NCBI GenBank assembly: GCA_947044365.1
Contig: OX345652.1
Span: 3,733,374 to 3,797,373 of the forward strand
Source of the DNA: Petrosia ficiformis
Taxonomy: Eukaryota > Porifera > Demospongiae > Haplosclerida > Petrosiidae
Length of the DNA stretch: 64,000 nt
Reading direction: 5' to 3'
Shown here: positions 12,286 through 23,900 of the stretch, piece after piece
Layout of the letters: every line of letters begins with the position of its first letter
Numbering within the stretch: the first letter of the stretch is position 1
The notes under the pieces: generated by a model
Database searches by the model: none
Told to the model about the DNA's origin: nothing
What the model saw: only the letters and a program-made list of their open reading frames with translations
Position numbers and translations under genes: made by a program

Positions 12286-13007
12286 CAACACACATACAAC
12301 AGCAGCTTTATTACACATATCATTTTCATATAATTATCATTCACACTCTTTTTTTGCGTATATACGTATTAAATTTCAACACTGTGAATATAATATGCAT
12401 TATAATTAGCACAATCAGTAATGGTATGTGTTTATGACACACTTTTGAAAGAACAAGTGCACAACAGTAATTAGTAATGTCTTTTAATAATCTGCCATGT
12501 TGAATAACGACTACCTATAATGAGGATAACAAGTATGGAGTCAGGAAGTATATGGGGAATATTAAACAGAGACTCTCAGTAAATCCTTTAGCTAAGCCTC
12601 AAGCAATTACACATGTAAAAGATAGAGACAATATGAGAAAGTCAGTTGCTTAAATAAGATAATTAAGACAAATATTGCTATATTTAGCACAATACATCAA
12701 ATTTTATGTTCATGACGTGCTTCATAGTTTCTTGAAGTGAACATATGAATGATAAAAACAACTTTATAAAAACGTTACTATTAGTGTAATAATATAGCAA
12801 CCATCTATAATGAGGATAACAGCTACTGTCAGGAGATACATCTTATTCATTATAAAACTACAAACAAATGGAGAGAGTAAAAGATATATCTCTTGATAAT
12901 TCAATGAAGATGGATGGTAACATTAATAATTGAACCAAGATTTGTACAATTTTCTGTGATAATTTGGTACTTTCAACAGGAAGTACATGTGAGTTTGAAT
13001 TTTTTAT
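12286..13007 (-). pseudogene. Old remnants of the receptor family, interrupted by the MITE
   Basis: Short stretches of family sequence remain. Around 12500-12560 and 12795-12835 the complement encodes the membrane segment before the SRYST block. From 12836 it jumps, by a large internal deletion, to the juxtamembrane coding region that corresponds to 48098-48285. The same remnants, less deleted, sit at 46641-48350. The match continues past the inserted element, from 13514 to about 13620. No frame is open for more than a few dozen codons. Confidence 0.65.
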
Positions 13008-13509
13008 GGCCCGTAGGGCCATCCCTATAATTGCTTTCCACGGGGTTTAATGTATATATATATGTTTGTGTCACTTGCGCGACTATGCGTTGTATACGTA
13101 GTTAAGGAAGTTGCGTCATTCCCGGGGGCTCGGTCAATTAATGGGCGTGGCGCGTAAAAGAACGCGCGTTCGAGGCTCTTCGAGCTACAGACAAGCCAGG
13201 AAGATTCAGAAACTGCTAATAACTGTTGTATATAGCAGAGAAACAGTATAAATATTATGCAAGAATCTTTAACAAGTAAGTATAATAAGTTGTTAAGTTT
13301 GGAAGTCATCATTTAGAACCTTGTAGGAGTACTTCAGTCAGTTCATCAAAGATCTGTGTACTTAGACTGCAGTCAGGCTTACACTTACTTCTTCAGGCCC
13401 CAGCTTTGGAGTACACAGAAAGGTAGAGACACTAGTGCCATCAGCAATGCTTAATACATAGTCATCACAAAGCAAATATAGGGATGTTTTTTTTCTCTAT
13501 ATACACTTG
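13008..13509 (-). mobile_element. 502-bp non-autonomous DNA element with TTAT target duplication
   Basis: One end carries the palindrome GGCCCGTAGGGCC then ATCCCTATAATTGCTTT. The other end, read in reverse, is CAAGTGTATATAGAG ... CATCCCTATATTTGCTTT, so the inner termini form inverted repeats (CATCCCTATNNTTGCTTT). The paralogous site at about 48285 lacks the element and reads TTTTTTATTTGATT. Here TTAT appears on both sides (13004-13007 and 13510-13513), a 4-bp target duplication. An internal GC-rich block (CCCGGG, near 13120) is shared with 54264-54702. It encodes no transposase, and its superfamily is not identified. Confidence 0.75.
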
Positions 13510-13620
13510 TTATTTGATTATCATACTTCGTGATATTAATAGGTGAACAAGAATTTTATGAATTTCTTTAAGAATTTGGTGCTCTTCATAAGAAAGTGTA
13601 TGTCAATATGAAAATTCCAT

Positions 13621-14261
13621 TTGCAAAAATCAGCTCATGCATTATTACTGAAGGTTTAGTTATTGCATGTTGCATGTTACACATGTTTAAAATTTCCCAT
13701 TCGAAGCTACTGTATGAAAATTTGGATCTAAGAGGATAAGCCTGAAGTGTCTATAGCACAGTTAAATTCTTCAACTGTATATGCATTTTTAGTGAAAGAG
13801 AATATTAATATAATCTTTGTCAGAAACATAATTCTACATGTACATGTATGTAATTATTTTCATGTTTCCATATGATATACATGTACATGTACATGCATGT
13901 AGAATAGTTCTATCATTATTGTTGTATTTGTGTAAATGTAAGCATCCCATTAATCAATTGTCATGTGTAAACTGAAACAAATAATTATTGCATAAAGACT
14001 CTCTATGAATATTATGTATATGAATTTGGAGAAAAGCACAATATTATGAATTGCGTATACCTAATGAAATTCACAAGACAAAATCGATAATTAGTAAAAA
14101 ATCGTGTGACGTTTTCATTTTTTTAGTCACAAAAATAAAGAACAATGTTATTTATCTATCAGCACAGAACAATTTATAAGTAAGAAAACACAATTATTTG
14201 GTAATGAACACACACAAACTGTATTTAGTAAAACGAAAGTGTTGCATGGGTATTTTTGGTT
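13621..14261. other. Spacer between remnant and D gene
   Basis: No gene seen. It matches 48380-48987. It contains an imperfect palindrome built on ACATGT/CATGTA units at 13838-13905; the sister locus near 48591-48622 has the shorter, near-perfect version ATTCTACATG...CATGTAGAAT. TTATTTA near 14147 may hold the D poly(A) signal. Confidence 0.5.
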
Positions 14262-17200
14262 TCAAAAACCAACCAAAGGCTCACGAAAATCTTTGCAAGA
14301 TTCATAAAAAGAGCCACTAGCATCAGATAGAAGAAGACCGCTTCTGCAGTTACGAGGATTGATGATGAAAACACAAATTTGCTTAAGTCGTGGAAATTTT
14401 GATATCAACTTTGATTTCACCTTTTTAAGTAACCCAGTAACCACTAGGAAATGATACAGAAGAACGAGAGTGAAACATAGAAATACTGTGAGTACAAGTG
14501 TCACAACAATGTGATAGTATATCCAAAGTTCGGTTGATGCAGGAACAATAAAAAAATATGAACCAATGACATATATCATTATCAAATTCAACATTACTAA
14601 GGAATCAAGAATATTAACAAACCTATTTCTGAAAGGTTTGATGTGACCTTGTATGACAACAAATACAATAATGATCGGCGATGTTAAAACATTATTAAGT
14701 AGAATCTTAAAACCCCGAAAAGCTGTGTATATGATATACATTATAACGAGTAGAAATAGCCGAACAGTGAACCAATACTTCCTCTTTTCTCTGTAGGGTC
14801 CGTGAATTGCTTCATAAATTGGACGCAAGTATTTGTCTCCAAGAGAGCATTTCAGGAATGCTCTGCCTCCAATTAGTATTGTAATATAAGGTATTAATAA
14901 AGCTCCAACAATTATGAGGGTGAATGCCATAAGAAGAACATGTCCATTTTCTTTTCCATACTCTATCGATCCATTCTTATACCATACATAGTGAGGATTC
15001 TCACTTGTGTATATTTTAACTGGGGTGAACACGTCAATAATTGCTATTAACAACTTTGAGAAGGAGAGGTGTACAACAGTAACTAGTACTTGTACTGACG
15101 AGTGAGATATTCTGTTTGAAAGGCGTGTTGAATAACGACTGAGTATAATGAGGACAACAACTATTGTCAGGAGGTATATCGGGAATACTAAACTAAGACC
15201 AGTTTTCCATAACTCATTCATCCCGTCATAAAAACATAGTGGAAATCCTAGATTCAGATTCAGAAAGGAAAGGAATATGGAAATAAATCGGGTAAGGGCA
15301 TGATGACGGTCTGTATACAGTTGTAACACTTCTAGTACACCTACATTGGCAGCTTGAGCATAGAATATAATACCATTAAGAGTACCAGTTGCTAATGTGA
15401 GTCTCATGGCATATAACAGGTGTATTAGTAGTGGACCAGCAACTATGTACAAGAGTATAGTCCATAATGATTTATTACTACATTTATAACAATCACTAGA
15501 ACCAAATACAACACTGTAGGATTCTATACAACTTCCACACAGAATTCCTTCTCTGTTAGAGAAACATATAGGCCCATGTTCTGATAGATTGTCTGAATTA
15601 GCAATCATATAACTGCCTTTGATGAGTACGAAACTTTGGAAATATGCCATTCGTTTGCAAAATTCAAAAGGACAGTCTGCAGTTATACCTAAAATATTAG
15701 TGTTGCTTTTTGTCTTCAACACCCCAAGCCATGTATTAGCAATATAATGTGGTAATGAGATGGATAATGTATTGATGTCGCATTTTGCAATTACATGTGT
15801 GGTCTTGCTAAAATTTCCTATCGTATAATCACATTGACATACACCCTCTTCTAAAATGAAACCAATTGGACAATTGCTCAATCTTACTAAAACTCCTTCT
15901 ACATCATTACTGGGAAATGGAGAGAGTAAAACGGGTATCTCTTGATATTTAAGTGAAGATGGAATATCGTCATAATGTATAATCACGATATTAATGATTG
16001 AACAGGAATTGTTATTACTTTCTTTGAGAACTTGGTATTGATCACTAGAAAGTACGTGTGAATTTGAATGTCTCATTCGATTGCTATAAATATCAGAGTT
16101 TGCTAATGATACACTGACTGTTGAATGTACATGATTTCCTGATCCATCCAATGCACACATACTAAGGTGAATAGTTTCTCCGGGATAGTGGTTAACTTCT
16201 AGTGTTTTATTATCACATACTTTCATCATATATGGATCACTGGATATATCTAGTAAATCATTATTGGTAGTGTTTGCAATATTAAATTGTCCAAGGTATT
16301 CTTTTGTTGATTTTACAATTTTCTTCAAAGTAATAGAATAACAAGAATAAATAGGAGAGGCATGAATTGTATTGCCACCTATATGAGCCGAGTTATTAAC
16401 AAAATTCACAATGCTGTTATTAGAATTAGGAATTTGTAAAACACATTCTGAGTTTGTGCTGAAAGTGGATTTCATTCCAAAAATGGCTCCTCCTAACTGT
16501 TCTGCTGTGTTGTTATAAAATGTGACATTTAAACGGTCATTAAAATATAAAATGGATTCCAAAAATCGTATAGCTGCTCCAGATTTGGCTTGATTATTCT
16601 CAAATATAACATGACCATTCAAATAAATCGTGGAACTAAATGCATCTATTACAGAACCATAATTATACAAGAAATGACTTGGCTGTGATGAAGAACCATT
16701 GATTGTCACATGATGAATATTATTGAAAGTGAATATTCCAGTGTTGGATGGTATGTTAGACTGAGAATTATTAGAAGCTGTAATGCTCTCCAGAGTCACA
16801 CCAACTTTACCTATCTCAGTAATTGGACGACCATATACAGTGATGAAAATGCAAGCCCCACTTTTTATAGAAAAATTCTTTTTGAATGTCACATTTTTGA
16901 AGTAGAACTCCACTGCAGTTACTGGCAATGCAACACCAACATAAACAGCTCCATAAACAGCACTAAATAAATTAGGTATACCTTTGTGATCTTTAATGGT
17001 GGTGTTAATTATATTCAGAAGCTGAATTCTTGAAGATGTATAATGTTCATCTAATGAACTATCATGAATCATATAGAATACTAAAGCACTTCCATAGCAA
17101 CGGGAGTGGAAGTTAATATTATGATCGAAAGAACTGTCTCCACTTATTTCAGTGCGGCCTTCGGTAGTATTAAACATCAAGATCAAGACAGCCGCAGCAA

Positions 17201-18083
17201 GATTACCAAAATTGTGAAGAAACTGTGTCTGTTCTATGCTAACCACTGGATGAAATGTTTTTTGATTGAAAATGACAGTTAATGCAGCTGCATTCACTAT
17301 TGTGAATGGTGCATTTTTCATACTATGATATAGATCAGGAATACATAACTTAGCTTTGTTGTAAATGAATTCAGTGTTGGCCATAAAAGTACTGTCAAAA
17401 AGCGTAATGATAGGATAATCAATACCTTGTATAACTCGATCATTATTGTCTATATCAGAAAATAGCATCAACACACCACTACCAACAGTAACTGCCTTTG
17501 AATTTGTATTACTAAGTTTTATTCCAATGTTGTTGTTAACAGACATTTGCAAGAAACTGGAATTTTGCAAGTTAACAGCAACAAAAGCAAATCCATAGTA
17601 ATTAGTAATGTTAATGTTACTTATATTTGCTGTGCATTGCATGAAAAGGACGGTAGCAGCATGAACATCTGAGAACCGAAATAGAGATGAATTAACTCTT
17701 TGATGTAAAGTAGATGGCAGAGTTGCTCCGCAATCACGGAATACTACTCTTGTTAAAACTACACTTATATTAATAAAGGCAAACCCAGCAGTAGAATGTG
17801 GAGTAGTATTATTATTTTGATGAGTACAAGTAACTGTTGCAAAGTGAGAAGAGTCACTCGTAATATTAATTGACCGGATTCCACTCACAATACAAAACCC
17901 ACTGCGACTTACTTCATAGTTTACTGAATGGTTCAAAATGAGAATCACATCTTCTCCTAGCGTTTTGTTACATAACCATATTTCTAACTCCTCTCCATTT
18001 CTAACTAGATGACACCCTCCAGTAAAGATCAAAACTTCAAGCACAAAAATAAGAAGATACCATTTAGTGGATACAAATACCAT
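14262..18083 (-). CDS. Subfamily D beta-helix/multipass receptor-like protein, intact (1273 aa)
   Basis: ATG at 18083-18081, TGA at 14264-14262, one uninterrupted exon. Signal peptide within residues 1-24 (MVFVSTKWYLLIFVL). The ectodomain, to about residue 850, carries many NxS/T sequons and FxxN/GGAIFG beta-helix-like repeats near residue 531, the YPGETIHL motif near 630, and the cysteine module ending CYKC near 866. About nine or ten hydrophobic segments follow (about 868-1215), including the invariant SNRISHSSVQVLVTVVHLSF stretch. The cytoplasmic tail ends SFYESCKDFREPLVGF. The ectodomain resembles subfamily C, while the membrane domain (VWYKNGSIEY, YLRPIYEAIHGPY) is the A type, so D looks like an old fusion. 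The near-copy at 48988-52817 has one frameshift. The general layout recalls chlamydial Pmp-like repeats joined to a TRP-like membrane module; ligand and activity are unknown. Confidence 0.9.
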   Translation of the reverse strand: MVFVSTKWYLLIFVLEVLIFTGGCHLVRNGEELEIWLCNKTLGEDVILILNHSVNYEVSRSGFCIVSGIRSINITSDSSHFATVTCTHQNNNTTPHSTAGFAFINISVVLTRVVFRDCGATLPSTLHQRVNSSLFRFSDVHAATVLFMQCTANISNINITNYYGFAFVAVNLQNSSFLQMSVNNNIGIKLSNTNSKAVTVGSGVLMLFSDIDNNDRVIQGIDYPIITLFDSTFMANTEFIYNKAKLCIPDLYHSMKNAPFTIVNAAALTVIFNQKTFHPVVSIEQTQFLHNFGNLAAAVLILMFNTTEGRTEISGDSSFDHNINFHSRCYGSALVFYMIHDSSLDEHYTSSRIQLLNIINTTIKDHKGIPNLFSAVYGAVYVGVALPVTAVEFYFKNVTFKKNFSIKSGACIFITVYGRPITEIGKVGVTLESITASNNSQSNIPSNTGIFTFNNIHHVTINGSSSQPSHFLYNYGSVIDAFSSTIYLNGHVIFENNQAKSGAAIRFLESILYFNDRLNVTFYNNTAEQLGGAIFGMKSTFSTNSECVLQIPNSNNSIVNFVNNSAHIGGNTIHASPIYSCYSITLKKIVKSTKEYLGQFNIANTTNNDLLDISSDPYMMKVCDNKTLEVNHYPGETIHLSMCALDGSGNHVHSTVSVSLANSDIYSNRMRHSNSHVLSSDQYQVLKESNNNSCSIINIVIIHYDDIPSSLKYQEIPVLLSPFPSNDVEGVLVRLSNCPIGFILEEGVCQCDYTIGNFSKTTHVIAKCDINTLSISLPHYIANTWLGVLKTKSNTNILGITADCPFEFCKRMAYFQSFVLIKGSYMIANSDNLSEHGPICFSNREGILCGSCIESYSVVFGSSDCYKCSNKSLWTILLYIVAGPLLIHLLYAMRLTLATGTLNGIIFYAQAANVGVLEVLQLYTDRHHALTRFISIFLSFLNLNLGFPLCFYDGMNELWKTGLSLVFPIYLLTIVVVLIILSRYSTRLSNRISHSSVQVLVTVVHLSFSKLLIAIIDVFTPVKIYTSENPHYVWYKNGSIEYGKENGHVLLMAFTLIIVGALLIPYITILIGGRAFLKCSLGDKYLRPIYEAIHGPYREKRKYWFTVRLFLLVIMYIIYTAFRGFKILLNNVLTSPIIIVFVVIQGHIKPFRNRFVNILDSLVMLNLIMIYVIGSYFFIVPASTELWIYYHIVVTLVLTVFLCFTLVLLYHFLVVTGLLKKVKSKLISKFPRLKQICVFIINPRNCRSGLLLSDASGSFYESCKDFREPLVGF

Positions 18084-18104
18084 GTCTGTTAACTACCAGC
18101 AGAC

Positions 18105-18565
18105 TGTACTGAAGATATGTTTGTTTCACGTAATATAACTACAAACTGAAACTTCATTATTAGTAAACGAGAAATGAATAGCCGTGAATAAATGATTATT
18201 AGCCATCTGAATAGAAGTATTGTGCATTTGGATGGTAATAAGATATACAATGTCCAAGTGTACAATTATCTGAAATTCCAAATTTGTATTGAAGATGTTT
18301 GTTCAAAATAATATACATGTAACTACAAACTGAAACTTGATAATTAGTAAACAGGTGATAGGAAATGAAAGCCGTGAATAAATGATTTTTAGATTCATTG
18401 CCATCTGAATAGAAGTATTGTGCAGTTTGGACGGTGATAAGATATACAATGTCCAAGTGTAAAATTATCTGAAATTCCAAATATATTTGTATTGAAGATG
18501 TTTGTTCAAAATAATATACATGTAACTAAAAACTGAAACTTGATAATCAGTAAACAGGAAAGACT
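18105..18565 (-). repeat. Tandem repeat (about 2.5 units of about 190 bp) duplicating the D promoter region
   Basis: The block GAAGATGTTTGTTCAAAATAAT ... AAACTGAAACTTGATAATTAGTAAACAGG ... CAATGTCCAAGTGTA recurs with starts near 18107, 18290 and 18490. Each unit carries the initiator-like TCAGTT on the gene strand (18144-18149, 18328-18333, 18531-18536). The 93-codon frame across it is an artefact of the repeat. The same array is at 52839-53300. Confidence 0.7.
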
Positions 18566-19199
18566 AAAGAGTAACATTGCAACTTCTTGACTAGTGTACA
18601 TTTACAATTTCTGACGATACTGTACATTTATACATAATATATAGAGAAGTTAATTAGGAAGAACCCTCCTAATGGTGTTAAAGTCCACAGAAAAACAGAC
18701 ACTCTCTTTCCAGGAAACAACATGACCACAGCCGAACTCAAACGAATGAATATTTTATAACGATATCGAATCAGAGGAGTTAACAAAAAATAATTTCAAG
18801 ACATTAAACAATCATCATTTGTTAAAATAACAGTAACATGTGGAAACCTAGCAGTATGACAAATTGACAATGAAAACTATTATAGAGAGTGATGAAACTA
18901 ATAGTGTCAGTTGTAATATTATTTACTTTTAGAGCATGTGGGTTTAAGATGAATTGTGTATCTTATGCCAACTACAGCATAAGTTAAATCTATTGCATAT
19001 GTGTTTTGCCAGCTTGCTAATGTTATGAATCTTCTAGCAAAGATAATTCAAATTAGAGAAATATAAGCCATTGCTACTGCAAGTATGTTCATTCATGATA
19101 TACAGTACTGTGTTGATTGAGAGTACATGTGTAAATTATAAACCAAAAATTGAAACCAATCAACAGATAATATTGTCACAACAATATAATTATTTTATA
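18566..19199. other. Spacer, nothing recognised
   Basis: AT-rich single-copy sequence, nearly identical to 53301-53940. No open frame or RNA gene stands out. Confidence 0.5.
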
Positions 19200-19205
19200 A
19201 TTGTA

Positions 19206-19247
<42 letters not shown>

Positions 19248-19561
19248 CCATTGTATGATTATATGTATTTATGTATATATAATTATACATTTGTATAATT
19301 ATATATAATTTATATAATATATATATATGTATATATATGTATATATATGTATATATAATTATATACAAAATATTATATATATAATTATAATAACAAGAGT
19401 GTACTATAATGTTTATCATTTTGATAGTGGATGGTTTATAGTTAAACTACTAAAGTTTGTTCAACAGTTACTTTCAATTTGTAAAAAAAAAATGTTAATA
19501 TATATAATTATAATTATATATATATATGTATGCATTTTATGATTATATGTATTTAAAATTA

Positions 19562-19596
<35 letters not shown>

Positions 19597-19645
19597 TATA
19601 TATATATAATTATATATATAATTATATATATATTTATATATTTTA
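19200..19645. repeat. AT microsatellite cluster
   Basis: Runs of TA, TATG and ATATAATT repeats at 19208-19240, 19316-19380 and 19500-19645, separated by about 110 bases of ordinary sequence (19386-19495). The sister locus 53945-55135 is much longer because of inserted elements and longer runs. Confidence 0.85.
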
Positions 19646-19860
19646 TCAAACAGTGTTTACCATAGAAACAACGAATCCATACATTTTCAATTAGACATTC
19701 AAATCACGCACTATGACCGTATTGTACTGGACTCGCGTCACCGGAGGTTTTATTATACAGAAAATCACCTGACCGGATGTTTTATTTTACAGCGTGTCAC
19801 ATGTTGCTAAGTAAAAATTGTGTAGAAAGAGATTACTCTCTAATTTCTTTAGTTTTGACG

Positions 19861-19878
19861 ATGGTGAAGTTAGATGAG
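19861..19878 (+). other. Orphan first coding exon with splice donor (MVKLDE, then GTAAGT)
   Basis: ATGGTGAAGTTAGATGAG is followed directly by the consensus donor GTAAGT, on the strand opposite to the receptor genes. Upstream (19680-19860) the composition is richer in GC and contains two related TTTTATTWTACAG blocks. No second exon is evident downstream before the minus-strand gene at 20967. It is identical in the duplicate at 55356-55373. It may be the displaced 5' end of another gene or a fragment carried by a transposon. Confidence 0.35.
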
Positions 19879-20064
19879 GTAAGTTTTGTGTATGATACAA
19901 TGTGAAAATAGAGAAGTTTTTATATGTTCAGTGCTGAGTTTGCTTGAGATAGCTACTGGATTTAACTTGTAAATGCTTCAAGATGACCATCTTTATCATG
20001 ATAGTTTGAATAATAAAGTATTGCAAAGTAATAATAGGCAAAAACAAGCATGATTTGATAAATT

Positions 20065-20183
20065 TATTATCGCACAGATACCCAGGAAATATTACTCATT
20101 GGATACAGCATGCCACTCGTCCTTCGGACTCGTGGCAACACTGTATCCAGCTCGTAATATTTCCCGGTATCTGTGCAATAATA
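20065..20183. mobile_element. 119-bp foldback element
   Basis: TATTATCGCACAGATACC at the left is answered by GGTATCTGTGCAATAATA at the right, and the arms pair along nearly the whole length to a TTCG loop between CACTCGTCC and GGACTCGTG. A second copy is at 55560-55678. It has no coding capacity. Confidence 0.75.
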
Positions 20184-20343
20184 TATATATATATATATCG
20201 GTAATCATAATAACAAGAGAATACCATAATATTTGTCATTATTGATATATAGTGGAGAGTTTATAGATAGACTACTAAAGTTTGTTCAACAGTTGTAGAT
20301 TTTACTTTCAATTTGTAAAAAAAAGTTAAATCTATTGTCAGAT

Positions 20344-20509
<166 letters not shown>

Positions 20510-20535
20510 CATGTGTGTATGCGTGTGTGTGCTTG

Positions 20536-20966
20536 CGTGGATGCATGTATATGAGCATATATGTGTGACTAGTGTATATGGAATGTATAAAATACATCTA
20601 GTTACATATGAAATACATTTTCACACAAACAGAATCATATCATGTTAGTTTATTTTGCTAATGCAGCAAATAAAAGTTAAGGAACTTTACAATCAATGAA
20701 GACATACTACACACCAATTATTAAAAGATGATAACAATAATAAAAAAGTTAAACATAGGTTCAAATAGAAGGGAAATTAATGCAAATTTAACTATAGTTA
20801 TATAATGATTCAGCATGATTTTATAAAACAGCAATATAGTGTTTGTCACTACGATATAACACACAACAATTTAAGTATGAAATGTGAAATGCCATGCAGT
20901 TCAGTATATAAACAACAAACAGATGACATATACACAAAGCACAATACAAAAATAACAAAATCAATG
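20536..20966. other. 3' flank of the A gene
   Basis: No gene seen. TTTATT near 20650 reads AATAAA on the gene strand, about 310 bases after the A stop. Confidence 0.45.
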
Positions 20967-23900
20967 TCATTCGTGTTTAGCATTTGAAAAGGCAATTACT
21001 GGTTCTCGATAATCGTGACAAGACCGATAAAATGAGTCGTTTATATCTGATAGAAGAGACCTTCTGGAATTATAAGAGAGGACATTAGAAACTTGATATC
21101 GTTTCACTCGTGCAAACTTCAACTTTAACTTTTCCAGTAATCCCTTAACCATTAGGAAATGATAGACAAGAATTAAAACGAATTGTATGAATATTATCAT
21201 CACTAACGTAACAATGATTTCATGGTATATCCATATGTCGGTTGTTGTAAGATTCACTATAAAATACAAACCAATTAGATATATCAGAATTAAATTCAGC
21301 ATTACTAGGATATCAAGAATATTCAGAAACTTGTTTTTGAATGGTTTTATGTATGCTTGTAAAACCACAAAAATTACAATAATGGGACTTGAAATATAAC
21401 CAATTAAGAGAATGTCACGACCTCGAAAAGTTGTGTACATTACAATGAGTAGAAACAGTCGAGCCGTAAACCAATACTGTTTCTTTTCCCTGTAGGGCCC
21501 ATGAATAGCTTCATAAATTGGACGCAAGTATTTGTCTCCAAGAGAGCATTTCAGGAATGCTCTGCCTCCAATTAGTATTGTAATGTAAGGTATCAGTAGT
21601 GCACCAACAATTATGAGGGTGAATGCCATAAGAAGAACATGTCCATTTTCTTTTCCATACTCTATTGATCCATTCTTATACCATACATAGTGAGGATTCT
21701 CACTTGTGTATATTGTAGCTGGGGTGAACACGTCAATTATTGTTATAAACAGCTTTGAGAAGGATAAGTGTACAACAGTAACTAGTACTTGTACTGATGA
21801 GTGAGATGTTCTGTTTGAAAGCCATGTTGAATAACGACTGAGTATAATGAGCACAACAACTATTGTCAGGAGGTATATGGGGAATACTAAACTGAGACCT
21901 GTTTTCCATAACTCGGTCATCCCATCATAAAAACATAGTGGAAATCCTAGATTCAGATTCAGAAAGGAAAGAAATACAGATATGAATCGGGAAAGTTTAT
22001 TGTAAAGATTTGAATAGAAAAGCAATAGTTGTAGAACACCTACATTCGCAGCTTGAGCATAGAATATAATACCATTAAGTGTACCAGTTGCTAGTGTGAG
22101 TCTCAGGGCATATAGTAGGTATATTAGTAGTGGACCAGCAACTGCATACAATAGTATAGTCCATAACCATTTATTACTACATTTATAACAACCACTAGAA
22201 CCAAATACAACACTGTATGAGTCTGTACAGGTTCCACAGAGAACACCAATTCTGTTAGTTAAACATATAGGCACATGTTTCGAAAGATTTGATGAATTTG
22301 CTAACCAGAAACCTTTGTTGATTAATTTGAAACTGTGGAGGTATAAGTCAGCATTACAATGTTCAAGAGGGCAATCACCAGTAATACCAAATATGGTAGT
22401 ATTATTAACTTTCATATTTCCAAGCCAAGGACTGATAACATATGAAGGTCGCAATATTGTTAAAGTATTGATGTCACAGTTAGCACTATATTTGTAGCTT
22501 TCACTGAATTTTATTACTGCGGCATTACACTGACATTTTCCTTCTTTCAATGCAAAACCAAGTGGACAGTTCATTAATGTTATTGGAAAATGTTGTATAT
22601 CGCTGCTGTAAAATGGAGATAGAAAAATAAGTAGTTTTTTATATTTGCTAGACGAACAAAAGTGATCTCGAAATATTATTGTGACATTAAGAAGAGAACA
22701 ACAATTGCTTTTACTTTCATTAAGAATCTGAAATTTTTCTTGTGGAATTAAATGAGAATTTGATGGAACAATTTCACCCATACCATTCTGTTCAGCCAAT
22801 GAAATGGAGGTAATAGAATACACATGGTTTCCTGAACCATCTACTGCAGTTACATTTAAATGAATAGTTTCACCAGGATAATGGTTACTATATTTATGTT
22901 TATGCGTATGATTTCCACACAATTTAAATTCATATGTTGCACTAGATATGCTCAATAAATTGTTTCTAATAGAATTTGTGAAATTAAATATTTCATAATA
23001 CTCCTGCACTGACCTAATGATTCTGTTGGATTCCATTGAGTAGCAATTATAAATAGGAGTGGCAAAAATGGCATTACCACTTAGACGAGCAGAATTATGA
23101 CGAAAATGGACAACAGCATTACCATGTGAAGGGATTTGAAGAACACAAGTTGGATATGAATTATAAATGGCGCTCTCACTATAAATAGCTCCACCTATTT
23201 CTTCTGCTGTATTATTATAGAACAAAGCATTCAAACTTTCATTAAAGTACAACAAAGATTCCGTAAGACGAACAGCTGCTCCTGATTTGGCATGATTGTT
23301 CTTAAATACTACATTACCATATAAGTAAACTGGAGAGCTAAATGTGTTTATTACAGAACCATAGTTGGATGAAAAAGAAGAGCCATTGATTGTAACATGA
23401 TGAATATTATTAAAAGTAAACATTCCAGTGTTAGATGGTGATGATCGTATAATCGCTTGTGAATTATTATAAGCTTGCACATTTTCAAGAGTCACACCAA
23501 CTCTACCAACCTCAGATGGTCGACCATAAACTGTAGCAAACATACATGCTCCATTTTTGTTAGCATGATTATTTGTGAAAATAACATTTCTGAAAGTGAA
23601 ATCCATTGATATGATAGGGCGTAAAACACCAAGGTAAATTGCGCCATATCCTGGACGAGATGAATTCAACAGATAGCCTGGAAGACCACTGTGATCATGA
23701 AAGTTGCTATTGACTACGTTCAACGAATGGATTCTGGAAGGATACACGAAATCTTTTTGCAGTGACCTCTCTGGAATCATGTAGAATACCAGAGCACTTC
23801 CATAGCAAGGATACAAGTTACTGTTGTGTTCAAAAGAGCTATCTCCACTTATTTCAGTACTGCCATTAGCAGTATTGAACATCAAAATTAAGATAGCTCC

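Noticed and set aside
12164..12409. 81- and 95-codon frames at 12164 and 13025
   Set aside because: Both read through the same MITE end in opposite orientations; no transposase or other family features.
18199..18480. 93-codon frame with internal repeats
   Set aside because: Arises from the tandem repeat upstream of D; no start context or family match, and the same in the duplicate only by recent copying.
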